This document shows positions 7,281 to 15,811 of a DNA stretch of 23,928 nt, piece after piece. Within the stretch, counting starts at the first letter, position 1; every line of letters starts with the position of its first letter. Below the pieces are notes generated by a model. The model did not search any database. It had not been told where the DNA came from and worked only from the letters and a program-made list of their open reading frames with translations. A program made the translations under genes and the position numbers. The stretch comes from an uncultured Bacteroidota bacterium. Lineage in GTDB: Bacteria > Bacteroidota > Bacteroidia > Flavobacteriales > Flavobacteriaceae. The DNA is taken from NCBI GenBank assembly GCA_903819815.1, contig CAIJFC010000217.1:1-23928 (forward strand), written 5' to 3'.

Positions 7281-8528
7281 TTATTCTTTTTCCCATTTAC
7301 CAACTACAGAAGTAGCTAAAGCGTTACCCAATACATTAGTTCCACTTCTGAACATATCACAAAAATGATCGATTGGAAGGATTAAAGCAATTCCTTCAAT
7401 TGGAATATTAAACATCCCGCAAGTAGCGGCAACCACTACTAAACTGGCTCGTGGAACTCCAGCTATTCCTTTACTGGTAAGCATTAATACAAAAAGCATG
7501 GTAAACTGCGTAGGTAAATCCAAGTGAATTCCGTAAGCTTGAGCAATAAAAATACTGGCGAAAGTCATGTACATCATACTTCCATCAAGGTTAAAGGAAT
7601 ATCCAAGCGGGAGCATAAAAGAAACAATCCTATCTTTAACTCCAAAACGTTCTAATTCTTCGGTCAGTTTTGGAAAAACCGCTTCGGAACTTGTGGTGCT
7701 AAAGGCAATTATTATTGGGCTTACGATTCTTTTTAGTAAAATATTCATGCTGGATTTCAAAAAAAGGTATCCTACCAAAACCAAAATGAACCAAAGTGTT
7801 GAAATTCCGACTAAAAAGGACCCGAAAAATTTGGCGTAAGTCAACACTAATTCGTTGAAATCTCGAATTGCAAAAACTCCTGCAATGGCTCCAAAAACTC
7901 CAATTGGTGCAAATTTCATTACATAATTCACCATTTTTAAAACGATGTGCGATAATTTATCCAAGGCATTTACAACGGGTTTTGAATGGTCTCCAATTGC
8001 GGCTGCAGCCAATCCAAAAAAGATAGAGAAAATTACAATTTGTAGGATTTCATTTGTTGCCATTGCCTCCACAATACTTTTTGGAATAATGTGTTCGATG
8101 AAATTTTGAGCTGAAAATGCTTGAGTTTTCTCGGTAACTTCGCTTGCAGTGGTTACATCAATATTCGATAAATTCAATCCTTCACCTGGTTTCAAAACAT
8201 TTACCCAAAACATTCCTATTAATAATGAAATAAAGGAAGCGGTAAAAAACCAACCCATTGCTTTACCACCAATTCTTCCAACGGCTTTAATATCTCCCAA
8301 TTTTGCAATTCCAACGACTAATGTTGAAAATACTAGCGGGGAAATAATCATTTGAACCAAACGAATAAATACAGTTGCTAATAGTTTGATATATCCGCTG
8401 AATTCTTTGGCACCTTCTTCGGTAAGATTATTGTGGATAATTATTCCTAGAATCCCTCCCAATAACATGGCGATTAGAATTTGGAAAGTCAAATTATTTT
8501 TCAGGGATTGTTTAGATGTTTCTTGCAT
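7281..8528 (-). CDS. Dicarboxylate/amino acid:cation symporter (DAACS family)
   Basis: This 415-aa inner-membrane transporter has the GltPh/DctA fold: several transmembrane helices plus two hairpins. Family signatures are the Ser/Thr-rich hairpin-1 tip AFSTTSSEAVFPKL (about 275-288), the NLDGS motif (313-317; NMDGT in glutamate transporters), the hairpin-2 segment TSKGIAGVPRASLVV (about 351-365), and the last helix D387-x3-D391-x2-R394-S395-x2-N398-x3-N402. By alignment with GltPh, the Na1-site Asp405 is Asn402 here, and Thr398 is Ser395. Substrate is probably a dicarboxylate or acidic amino acid; Arg394, which binds the side-chain carboxylate in this family, is kept. It starts 29 bases after aroC, and that gap is made largely of repeated AATTT units. 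Confidence 0.9.
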   Translation of the reverse strand: MQETSKQSLKNNLTFQILIAMLLGGILGIIIHNNLTEEGAKEFSGYIKLLATVFIRLVQMIISPLVFSTLVVGIAKLGDIKAVGRIGGKAMGWFFTASFISLLIGMFWVNVLKPGEGLNLSNIDVTTASEVTEKTQAFSAQNFIEHIIPKSIVEAMATNEILQIVIFSIFFGLAAAAIGDHSKPVVNALDKLSHIVLKMVNYVMKFAPIGVFGAIAGVFAIRDFNELVLTYAKFFGSFLVGISTLWFILVLVGYLFLKSSMNILLKRIVSPIIIAFSTTSSEAVFPKLTEELERFGVKDRIVSFMLPLGYSFNLDGSMMYMTFASIFIAQAYGIHLDLPTQFTMLFVLMLTSKGIAGVPRASLVVVAATCGMFNIPIEGIALILPIDHFCDMFRSGTNVLGNALATSVVGKWEKE

Positions 8529-8557
8529 TTAATTTAATTTAATTTTATTTAATTGAA

Positions 8558-9619
8558 TTATTGGTATATTTTATTTAACAAATAGAAATCAGCTAAAACT
8601 AGAGCTGCCATAGCTTCTACGATTGGAACTGCGCGAGGCAAAACACAAGGATCGTGCCGCCCTTTTCCTTGTAATCCAAGAATATTTCCTTGATTGTCTA
8701 ACACTTCTTGTTTCTGAATTAAAGTAGCTACAGGCTTGAAAGCAACTCTAAAATAGATGTCCATACCATTAGATATACCGCCTTGAATTCCACCAGATAA
8801 ATTTGTTTTGGTTGATCCGTCAGAATGGTATAAATCATTATGTTCGCTACCTTTCATTTGGGAACCACAAAAACCACTTCCATATTCAAACCCTTTAACA
8901 GCATTGATTGATAACATTGCTTTACCTAAATCGGCATGCAATTTGTCGAAAACGGGTTCGCCTAAACCAATTGGAACATTTTGTAAAACACAAGTTATTG
9001 TTCCGCCAATGGTATCCCCCTCTTTTTTTACTACTCTAATTAACTTCTCCATTTTTGTTGCAGTTTCTGGATCTGGGCATCGAACAGGATTGGAATCTAT
9101 TTTGGAGAAATCTAAATCTTGATAGGGTTTATTTAAATAAATATCTCCTACGGATGATACAAAGGCGTTTATTTTAATAGTTGTGATGATTTGTTTAGCA
9201 ATAGCACCAGCTACTACTCTACTTGCGGTTTCTCGAGCTGAACTTCGACCGCCACCACGATAATCTCGAATTCCATATTTTTTTTCATAAACATAATCGG
9301 CGTGACTTGGTCGGTAGGTATTTTTAATATCAGAATAATCATCTGATTTTTGATTGGTATTTGGGATTAAAAATCCAATAGAAGTACCAGTTGTTTTACC
9401 TTCAAATATTCCAGATAAAAATTGAACATCATCCTCTTCTTTTCTTTGGGTTACAATTGCTGATTGACCTGGTTTGCGACGTGCCATTTCAAGTTTAATA
9501 GCATCGAAATCCAATTCAATTCCAGAAGGACAACCTTCAATAATTCCGCCCAAGGCTTCTCCATGAGATTCGCCGAATGTTATTAATTTAAAGAGTTTTC
9601 CGAAGGTATTTCCAGACAT
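8558..9619 (-). CDS. aroC: Chorismate synthase
   Basis: AroC converts 5-enolpyruvylshikimate-3-phosphate to chorismate, the last step of the shikimate pathway, using reduced FMN. The 353-aa protein is full length. It shows the signatures FGESHG (15-20), TYRPSHADY (101-109), GGGRSSARET (122-131) and, near the end, KGRHDPCVLPRAVPIVEAMAA. The His residues in GESHG and PSHADY are the conserved active-site ones. A Bacteroidota -7 box at 9637-9644 precedes the ATG at 9619. The symporter gene follows 29 bases downstream and may share the transcript. Confidence 0.97.
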   Translation of the reverse strand: MSGNTFGKLFKLITFGESHGEALGGIIEGCPSGIELDFDAIKLEMARRKPGQSAIVTQRKEEDDVQFLSGIFEGKTTGTSIGFLIPNTNQKSDDYSDIKNTYRPSHADYVYEKKYGIRDYRGGGRSSARETASRVVAGAIAKQIITTIKINAFVSSVGDIYLNKPYQDLDFSKIDSNPVRCPDPETATKMEKLIRVVKKEGDTIGGTITCVLQNVPIGLGEPVFDKLHADLGKAMLSINAVKGFEYGSGFCGSQMKGSEHNDLYHSDGSTKTNLSGGIQGGISNGMDIYFRVAFKPVATLIQKQEVLDNQGNILGLQGKGRHDPCVLPRAVPIVEAMAALVLADFYLLNKIYQ

Positions 9620-9636
9620 TTCTATTCGATTTTTAA

Positions 9637-9644
9637 CAAATATA
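9637..9644 (-). promoter_or_regulatory. Candidate promoter -7 element for aroC
   Basis: The minus strand reads TATATTTG, a full match to TAnnTTTG, 17 bases upstream of the aroC start. No clear TTG -33 element was seen. The rest of the 117-base divergent gap to 9737 is very AT-rich, and no clear promoter was recognised for the lipoprotein gene. Confidence 0.5.
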
Positions 9645-9736
9645 AGTTATATAATTTGAAACCTAAAATATTAATTTTTAATAATTAAAGAAATTTTTTA
9701 TACATTAGCCTATTATATAATCATATATCCCTTATT

Positions 9737-10540
9737 ATGAAAATTAAACTTATATTATCGTTTGCAATTTTATCCTTACTTTTTTCATGTTCATCAGATT
9801 CAAGTAATGGATCCGATTCTTCATCACAAACAAATTATTTCCCATTAGCACTAAGAAATTATTGGAAATATAGAGTTGTAACCAATGCGGTTACTCAAAC
9901 AGATTCTTTATACATTTCGAATGACACCACAATAAATACTAAAGTTTATAAAAAGTTTAAAACTAGAAATGCGCCTATTGGTTTCTTTTCTAATTCAATG
10001 AATAAAAATGCTGTCCGAATTGATGGTTACCGATTATTATTAACTGGTTCTATAGGTTTCGATTTTGGCGCTGGATTGCCAATTAATTTATCACTAAGTG
10101 ACTATGTTATTTTTCAAGAAAATGCAACAAATAACCAAGATTTAGGTAGTGTTTCGGGAGTTATAAATCAAACCGTTGCAAATTACCCGTTAGTTATTAA
10201 TTATACATTAAAATCAACGAACATAGAATCATTACCAACTTTTACTTCGAACGGTCGTGTTTATACTGATGTAAAAAAAATAAAGACGGTTTTAAATGCT
10301 AAAATCACAACAAGTTTAACGGTTGCAGGAATACCTTTTCCAGTTGTTGTAAGTATTTTAGATCCCCAAGATGTAGTAACTTCGTATCAATATTACTCAA
10401 AAACTATTGGAAATGTTTACACCAATACAAACATTAACTACCGCTTAAATAGCCTTCCTACGGGAATAACACTACCGTTGCCATCAAGTGGAAGTCAAAC
10501 TCAAGAAGAGTTTTTGCAAACTTATGATGTAAGTAATTAA
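9737..10540 (+). CDS. Predicted lipoprotein of unknown function
   Basis: This 267-aa protein has a lipoprotein signal peptide: KIKLILSFAILSLLFS then Cys18, the lipidated residue of the LLFSC lipobox. It is followed by a Ser/Asp-rich tether (SSDSSNGSDSSSQ). The acidic Ser-Asp tether resembles the loose form of Bacteroidota surface-export signals, so exposure on the outer surface is possible but not shown. The mature part begins YFPLALRNYWKYRV, a pattern common in Bacteroidota envelope lipoproteins, and is predominantly beta-strand. No enzyme motif was recognised. It lies 65 bases upstream of the small outer-membrane protein gene on the same strand. Confidence 0.75.
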   Translation: MKIKLILSFAILSLLFSCSSDSSNGSDSSSQTNYFPLALRNYWKYRVVTNAVTQTDSLYISNDTTINTKVYKKFKTRNAPIGFFSNSMNKNAVRIDGYRLLLTGSIGFDFGAGLPINLSLSDYVIFQENATNNQDLGSVSGVINQTVANYPLVINYTLKSTNIESLPTFTSNGRVYTDVKKIKTVLNAKITTSLTVAGIPFPVVVSILDPQDVVTSYQYYSKTIGNVYTNTNINYRLNSLPTGITLPLPSSGSQTQEEFLQTYDVSN

Positions 10541-10605
10541 ATTAATTTATAATTCACAATAGCTTTCAAAGTATTGCGTTCTTATAGTAAACTAATTCAT
10601 CACTT

Positions 10606-11082
10606 ATGAAAAATCTATTTGTTTGTTCATTATTTATATTTGGAATTTACTCAATGTCAGCTCAAGACATTTCAGATAACACAATTGGTCTTCGATTAGG
10701 ATCTAACAAAGGATTTGGAACTGAAATTTCTTATCAAATGAAGTTAAATTCTGAAAATAGAGCAGAATTTAATTTGGGATGGAGAACTAGCAATAATGTG
10801 AGTGCAATGAAATTAAACGGATTGTATCAATGGGTTTGGCCTCTGGAACAAGGATTTAATTGGTATGCTGGCGTTGGAGGTGGATTAGGAACGTATTCAA
10901 ATTCAAATATTAATGGGAGTAGCGGCACTTTTATTTTTGCTGCAGGCGACATAGGTATAGAATATAATTTTGACTTTCCCTTGCAAGCTTCTTTAGATTT
11001 AAGACCTGAAATTGGTGGAAATGGTTATTTTGAGAATAGTTTTGGAACAGATATTGCCTTAGGTATTCGATATAAATTCTAA
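10606..11082 (+). CDS. Small predicted outer-membrane beta-barrel protein
   Basis: This 158-aa protein has a signal peptide (KNLFVCSLFIFGIYSMSAQ, cleavage likely around SAQ-D). The mature part shows alternating hydrophobic/polar strands rich in Gly and aromatic residues: IGLRLGSNKGFGTEISYQM, AEFNLGWRT, YAGVGGGLGTYS, LDLRPEIGG and a final strand IALGIRYKF. The terminal Phe is typical of outer-membrane beta-barrels recognised by BamA. Its size suits an eight-stranded barrel. Specific function is unknown. The stop codon lies 11 bases before the convergent end of bshA. Confidence 0.7.
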   Translation: MKNLFVCSLFIFGIYSMSAQDISDNTIGLRLGSNKGFGTEISYQMKLNSENRAEFNLGWRTSNNVSAMKLNGLYQWVWPLEQGFNWYAGVGGGLGTYSNSNINGSSGTFIFAAGDIGIEYNFDFPLQASLDLRPEIGGNGYFENSFGTDIALGIRYKF

Positions 11083-11093
11083 TCTATTTTTAC

Positions 11094-12224
11094 CTATTTA
11101 TTTAGTACTACTTTTTTATATAAATTTTCATATAAAGTTACAATATTTTTTATATCAAATTGTTTAGCAGTTTTAATTGCATTGAATTTAAATTCCAATA
11201 AGGTAGCCTCATTTTCTAGAATCTTAATGGCATTTTCAGCCATTTCTTCTGTATTTCCTACATCACTTAGATAACCTGAAATTCCATCAAAATTTACTTC
11301 AGGAAGTCCCCCAGTATTACTTGAAATCACTGGAACTCCCCAAGCCATTGCTTCTAAAGCAGCAAGTCCAAAACTTTCAGTTTCAGACGGTAGAAGAAAC
11401 AAATCAGTAAAACTTAGTATTTTATCTATTTCATTGCTGTTACCAAAAAAGATAACTTTATCGGAAATTCCTAGTTTACAACACAAATTTTCAGCGACTT
11501 CTTTTTCTGGACCATCGCCAACCATCATCAACTTAGAAGGTATTTTTTGTTGGATTTTATAAAATATATCAATCACATCAGGAATGCGTTTCACCTTTCT
11601 GAAATTACTTATGTGAGTAATAATTTTCTCATTTTCATTTGCCATAACCGAACGATGACAGGCAATAGTAGAATCAATTTTAATTTTATCTAATTCGATA
11701 AAATTTGGAATAACGTGAATGTCTTTTTTAATATCAAATAAAGAATAGGTTTCTTCTTTTAAATTTTGAGATACTGAAGTAACTACATCTGATTTATTAA
11801 TACTAAAAGTAACTGCTGTTTTATAAAAAGGATGGTTTCCAACTAGTGTAATATCAGTTCCGTGAAGGGTAGTTACCATTGGAATTTTAATTCCTTCAGA
11901 TTTCAACATTTGTTTAGCCATATATCCCGCATAAGCATGAGGAATGGCATAATGAACGTGTAATAAATCAATTTGGTGAAGCTTTACCATATCAACTAAT
12001 TTGCTTGACAAAGCCAATTCATAGGGTTGATAATGAAATAATGGGTATTCTGGAACGTTTACTTCGTGATAATGAACATTGGCATTTAATAGCTCTAATC
12101 GAACAGGCTGACTGTAGGTAATAAAATGAATTTCATGACCTCGTCTTGCTAACTCCAATCCTAATTCAGTAGCAACTACGCCACTTCCACCAAATGTAGG
12201 ATAACAAACTATAGCTATTTTCAT
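11094..12224 (-). CDS. bshA: N-acetyl-alpha-D-glucosaminyl L-malate synthase
   Basis: BshA is the GT4-family glycosyltransferase that joins GlcNAc from UDP-GlcNAc to L-malate, the first step of bacillithiol synthesis. The 376-aa protein starts MKIAIVCYPTFGGSGVVATELG, the BshA-specific N-terminus with the Gly loop. It also contains HVHYAIPHAYAGYMAKQM and TTLHGTDITLVG. The GT4 E-x7-E motif is formed by Glu283 and Glu291 in ESFGLAALEAMAWGVPVISS, followed by NTGGLPEV. The other bacillithiol genes (bshB, bshC) are not in this window. It is the last gene of the minus-strand run, 73 bases after the GH3 fusion; that gap contains a 10-bp inverted repeat and may hold its own promoter. Confidence 0.93.
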   Translation of the reverse strand: MKIAIVCYPTFGGSGVVATELGLELARRGHEIHFITYSQPVRLELLNANVHYHEVNVPEYPLFHYQPYELALSSKLVDMVKLHQIDLLHVHYAIPHAYAGYMAKQMLKSEGIKIPMVTTLHGTDITLVGNHPFYKTAVTFSINKSDVVTSVSQNLKEETYSLFDIKKDIHVIPNFIELDKIKIDSTIACHRSVMANENEKIITHISNFRKVKRIPDVIDIFYKIQQKIPSKLMMVGDGPEKEVAENLCCKLGISDKVIFFGNSNEIDKILSFTDLFLLPSETESFGLAALEAMAWGVPVISSNTGGLPEVNFDGISGYLSDVGNTEEMAENAIKILENEATLLEFKFNAIKTAKQFDIKNIVTLYENLYKKVVLNK

Positions 12225-12239
12225 TGTAATAATTTAAGG

Positions 12240-12286
12240 TAACGAAAGTAACAAAAATTGGATTGAGAATAATTAAACTTTCGTTA
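12240..12286. repeat. Perfect 10-bp inverted repeat upstream of bshA
   Basis: TAACGAAAGT (12240-12249) and its exact reverse complement ACTTTCGTTA (12277-12286) are separated by 27 bases. On the minus strand the arms flank AATTTTTG (12252-12259), which matches seven of eight positions of... the TAnnTTTG pattern when only its first base is relaxed. This could be an operator pair around a bshA promoter, or a weak hairpin ending GH3-fusion transcripts. It lacks the T-tract expected of a terminator directly after the second arm. Confidence 0.5.
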
Positions 12287-12297
12287 AATAAATAAAA

Positions 12298-15200
12298 TTA
12301 TTTAAGGATGGACTCATAAATCACCTTTTGAATATCTTCCCGAATATTCTCTTTGGATAATTTATTGACAGTACTTTCTGGGAATGTTCTATTGGATAAA
12401 AACACATATACTAATTCATTTTTGGGATCTGTCCAAGCAATAGTTCCGGTAAAACCGGTATGTCCGAAGCTAATCATTGGTGCGCAACCACAAGTTGGTC
12501 CTGCACCTGATAGTTGGGGTTTATCAAAACCTAGCCCTCTCCTATTTCCTTGCCTGCAAAAATAACACGTATTAAAATCGTCAAAAGTTTTAGAGGAAAA
12601 GTAGGAAACCTCACCATAATTTCCTTTTTGCAAATACATTTGCATCATTTTAGCAACATCCATAGAATTCGAGAATATTCCAGCGTGACCTCCTACTCCT
12701 CCTTCCATAGCTGCTGCCATGTCGTGTACATAACCTTGAATTTGTTGATGCCTAAAATAGGTATCGATTTCTGTTGGAGGAATTTGACTTTTATCAAATT
12801 TATTTAATGGATTGTATAAGGTATTGTTCATTCCGAGCGAATTATAAAAATTCACAGCGCTTAATTCCTCTAATTTTTTACCAGTTATTTTTTCCAAATA
12901 ATCTTTCAAAATAATGAAGGTAAAATCACTGTATTTGTATTCTTTTTTCAATGACAACTTACTATTAACAATTATTTTCATAATGGTATCGTGATAATCA
13001 TTTCTCATATATAGACTGTCAGCCACTTTTTTAGAAAATTGATCGTTGCTTGTTTTGCTATAATATTTAGCTAATGGTATTTTTGAGCTATCCAATGTCG
13101 ATTTGTAAAACGGAATCCAAGCTTGAAAACCAGCATAGTGGGAAAGCAAATCTTTAAAAGGAATGTTCGCTTTATCAGAATTTTTAAACAGTGGCAACAT
13201 ATCCCCTAATTTAGAATCTAGATTGACTTTTTTATGGTCGTACAATTGCATTACATTGGGAAGTGTGGATATTATTTTTGTTAATGAAGCGATATCATAA
13301 AGATCAGTATTTACCACTTTTTGTAAATTATCGTAAGTGTGATACCCAAACGCTTTTTGATAAATAACTTTACCGTTTTTGGCAACAAGAATTTGTAATC
13401 CTGGGGTCATTTTATTATCTATAGCTTTATTTGCCAAAGCATCGATTTTAGATAAAATTTGCGGATTCATTCCCACATTTTCTGGGGTAGAAAAACCCAA
13501 TCTGTTTAACTTTTCGGTAGACAAACCTTCATTAACTTTAAAATTTTCACCTATTGATACTGGTAACTTACCTTTTGCTTCAATAGCTCCAAATAGTAAT
13601 TCTGCTGAAACTTCTTGTGAAATATCACCATTTTGATAAGAGACTACCACAGATTCAATTTCATCAAAATTTACTATTGGTAATAAAGAATACGGTTTGG
13701 TAAATACATCTAAAATAACCTTGTTTTTTTTAGCAATTTCTTGTAACCAAAATAATTCTGTATCGGTAAAATCTTGTTTTTTCCAAGCTTTATCTGATTT
13801 GTGAAAACCAACAATTACAGTATTGTAATTACTTAATTTAACATTTAAACTATCGATATTATCACTGGAAACCTCTGTAATTTCGGTATATTTTTTTAAT
13901 GTTGAAACAAAAACGCTGTTGTTATCATCTCCTAATTTTACGTAAGCAATTTTATTGTTTTCTAATGATTTTATAGGTAAACAATTATTTTTATTTTTAA
14001 CAACTGTAATTGCATTTTCATACAATTGATATTGCAAAGCATCATTCGAACTAGGATAAATATCACTAATTAAGTTGTCTTTAACTATAGGTTTATAATT
14101 ATTAAGACCAGAGAAATACTTGTATTTAAGAATTTTTTTAACGGATCTAGAAAGTCTGTGTTCTGAAATTAGTCCGTTTTGATATGAATTTCGAATCTTT
14201 TCAACGGCAGCAGGTACATTTTCAGAAAAAAGCAAAACATCATTACCTGCTAAAAAAGCTTCTAAATCAATATCTCCAGGCGCTAAAGCTACCCCACCAG
14301 CTTTTTTATAATTACTAGCCCCTTTCATATTTAAGGCATCTGTAAAAACCAATCCTTCAAAACCCAATTGATTTTGTAATATATTGGTAACTACATTATA
14401 GGATATAGAAGTTGGATAATTTACTCTAGGTTCCAGGCTTGGAACACTCAAATGAGCGACCATAACAGAAGCTAAACCTTCCCGAAATAATTTTTTATAA
14501 GGATAAAACTCCACTTCGTTAATTCTCTCTTTGGAAAAGGATACATTGGGTAAAGACAAGTGGGAATCGGTTTCAGTATCTCCATGTCCCGGAAAATGTT
14601 TCCCTGTTGAGAAAACGCCCTGACTTTGAAAACCTTTCATTAATGCTAAGGCACTTTGAGTTACATTTTCCTTGTTTTCACCAAAAGATCGGAAACCAAT
14701 AATAGGATTTTTGGGATTGGTATTGATATCTAAAACTGGAGCAAAGTTAAAATGGATTCCCAATCTTTTGCTTTCTAAACCCATATTAACACCTACTTTT
14801 TCAATTAATTTGGTATCTCGAATTGCTCCCAAAGTCATGTTCCAAGGGTATCTGTAGGTAGAATCTAATCGCATATTTAAACCCCATTCGGCATCAATAC
14901 CAATAAATAATGGCAACTTCGATTTAGATTGGTATCTATTGGTTAAATTGGCTTGACGAACCGGTCCGCCTTGAAAGAAAATTAAACCCCCAATTTTCGA
15001 TTCCTTAATTAATTTATCAATAGAATTTACGTGAATTGAATCTTTATTGGAATAAGCAGCTACCATAAAAAGTTGACCTACTTTTTCATCAAATGTCATT
15101 TGATTGTAAATACTATCTACCCATTTTGATTCCTTATCAGATTCTTCAAAGAATGGATTTTTAGTGTGTTTTCTGTCTATTTGCAATTCGGATTCAAAAT

Positions 15201-15306
15201 CATTATCAACAGCATAATTGGAATTAACATGTTTTTTTGAAGAACATGAAATCACAAATGCTATTAATGATAAAGAGACTATATGACGGAATCGAATTGA
15301 TTTCAT
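12298..15306 (-). CDS. GH3 beta-N-acetylglucosaminidase / beta-lactamase-fold hydrolase fusion lipoprotein
   Basis: This 1002-aa two-domain lipoprotein has Cys21 as the lipid site (AFVISC). Residues about 60-400 form a GH3 NagZ-type domain. The diagnostic KHFPGHGDTETDSH motif spans 236-249, with the catalytic Asp247/His249 dyad, and the nucleophile is Asp323 in LVFTDALNM. Residues about 420-600 form the second GH3 alpha/beta domain. Residues about 612-1000 form a serine beta-lactamase/PBP-fold hydrolase with SLTK (Ser674, Lys677), YSD (792-794) and HTG (949-951). In B. subtilis, NagZ and the beta-lactamase-fold amidase AmiE are adjacent genes that release GlcNAc and then the stem peptide from cell-wall fragments. 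This fusion plausibly joins both steps at the envelope. A cysteine cluster (C914, C917, C939, C941) is unusual. Confidence 0.9.
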   Translation of the reverse strand: MKSIRFRHIVSLSLIAFVISCSSKKHVNSNYAVDNDFESELQIDRKHTKNPFFEESDKESKWVDSIYNQMTFDEKVGQLFMVAAYSNKDSIHVNSIDKLIKESKIGGLIFFQGGPVRQANLTNRYQSKSKLPLFIGIDAEWGLNMRLDSTYRYPWNMTLGAIRDTKLIEKVGVNMGLESKRLGIHFNFAPVLDINTNPKNPIIGFRSFGENKENVTQSALALMKGFQSQGVFSTGKHFPGHGDTETDSHLSLPNVSFSKERINEVEFYPYKKLFREGLASVMVAHLSVPSLEPRVNYPTSISYNVVTNILQNQLGFEGLVFTDALNMKGASNYKKAGGVALAPGDIDLEAFLAGNDVLLFSENVPAAVEKIRNSYQNGLISEHRLSRSVKKILKYKYFSGLNNYKPIVKDNLISDIYPSSNDALQYQLYENAITVVKNKNNCLPIKSLENNKIAYVKLGDDNNSVFVSTLKKYTEITEVSSDNIDSLNVKLSNYNTVIVGFHKSDKAWKKQDFTDTELFWLQEIAKKNKVILDVFTKPYSLLPIVNFDEIESVVVSYQNGDISQEVSAELLFGAIEAKGKLPVSIGENFKVNEGLSTEKLNRLGFSTPENVGMNPQILSKIDALANKAIDNKMTPGLQILVAKNGKVIYQKAFGYHTYDNLQKVVNTDLYDIASLTKIISTLPNVMQLYDHKKVNLDSKLGDMLPLFKNSDKANIPFKDLLSHYAGFQAWIPFYKSTLDSSKIPLAKYYSKTSNDQFSKKVADSLYMRNDYHDTIMKIIVNSKLSLKKEYKYSDFTFIILKDYLEKITGKKLEELSAVNFYNSLGMNNTLYNPLNKFDKSQIPPTEIDTYFRHQQIQGYVHDMAAAMEGGVGGHAGIFSNSMDVAKMMQMYLQKGNYGEVSYFSSKTFDDFNTCYFCRQGNRRGLGFDKPQLSGAGPTCGCAPMISFGHTGFTGTIAWTDPKNELVYVFLSNRTFPESTVNKLSKENIREDIQKVIYESILK

Positions 15307-15319
15307 TAATTAAATACTA

Positions 15320-15802
15320 TTAAAAAAAGCGACTGTGCCAACTATCCATAGCCGGGACTTCCCATGATTCATTATATTCTGCGATATTATTAATCAGATT
15401 ATTAAAGACTATAGTATTTTCAGTAACCGCTTTGTCTTTGGCCATTTTTTTGAAATCTATCAGGGTTTTATGAGCCACATGCTCCCCTAATTTAAAGGTA
15501 ACATTCATTTTGTCTAATAAATCCACACTGTATTTTTGTTCCAAATCTTGAATAAATTGAACCGAAGAATCTATGGAACAACCGGTAGCCATTTGAATTT
15601 CTTGATTGACCGCAAGGATAATAAAACGATTGTATTTCAATTGGTAGGATGCTTCCAATCCGGTTCCGTGAGCAGCCCAATTTTCAACGAAATCTTTTAA
15701 ACCAACTTCAATTTCAGCCATTTCTTCATCAGAAAATTTTCTATTGGATTGATAGATCCAAATTTTAGATTCTTCAGGTAAATTTTCAAATGGAATATAC
15801 AT
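15320..15802 (-). CDS. Conserved Bacteroidota protein of unknown function (often labelled 'ABC transporter ATPase')
   Basis: This 160-aa soluble protein has no signal peptide, no membrane segment and no Walker A, Walker B or ABC signature motif, so the name it commonly carries in databases is not supported. It begins MYIPFENLPEESKIWIYQSNRKFSDEE, and contains FVENWAAHGTGLEASYQLKYNRFIILAVNQ and ATGCSIDSSVQFIQDLE, with a conserved-looking Cys/Ser pair in GCSIDSS. It ends PAMDSWHSRFF. The gene starts 9 bases after the CCG-domain Fe-S gene and ends 13 bases before the GH3 fusion, so it is almost certainly co-transcribed with them. Function is unknown. The HGTGLEA and GCSID segments look like candidate functional sites. 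Confidence 0.8.
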   Translation of the reverse strand: MYIPFENLPEESKIWIYQSNRKFSDEEMAEIEVGLKDFVENWAAHGTGLEASYQLKYNRFIILAVNQEIQMATGCSIDSSVQFIQDLEQKYSVDLLDKMNVTFKLGEHVAHKTLIDFKKMAKDKAVTENTIVFNNLINNIAEYNESWEVPAMDSWHSRFF

Positions 15803-15811
15803 GTTATTTTT

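Noticed and set aside
8529..8557. AATTT-rich tandem repeat between aroC and the symporter gene as a regulatory or mobile repeat
   Set aside because: It is a short, imperfect AT-rich tract of a kind common in such genomes, with no longer unit.
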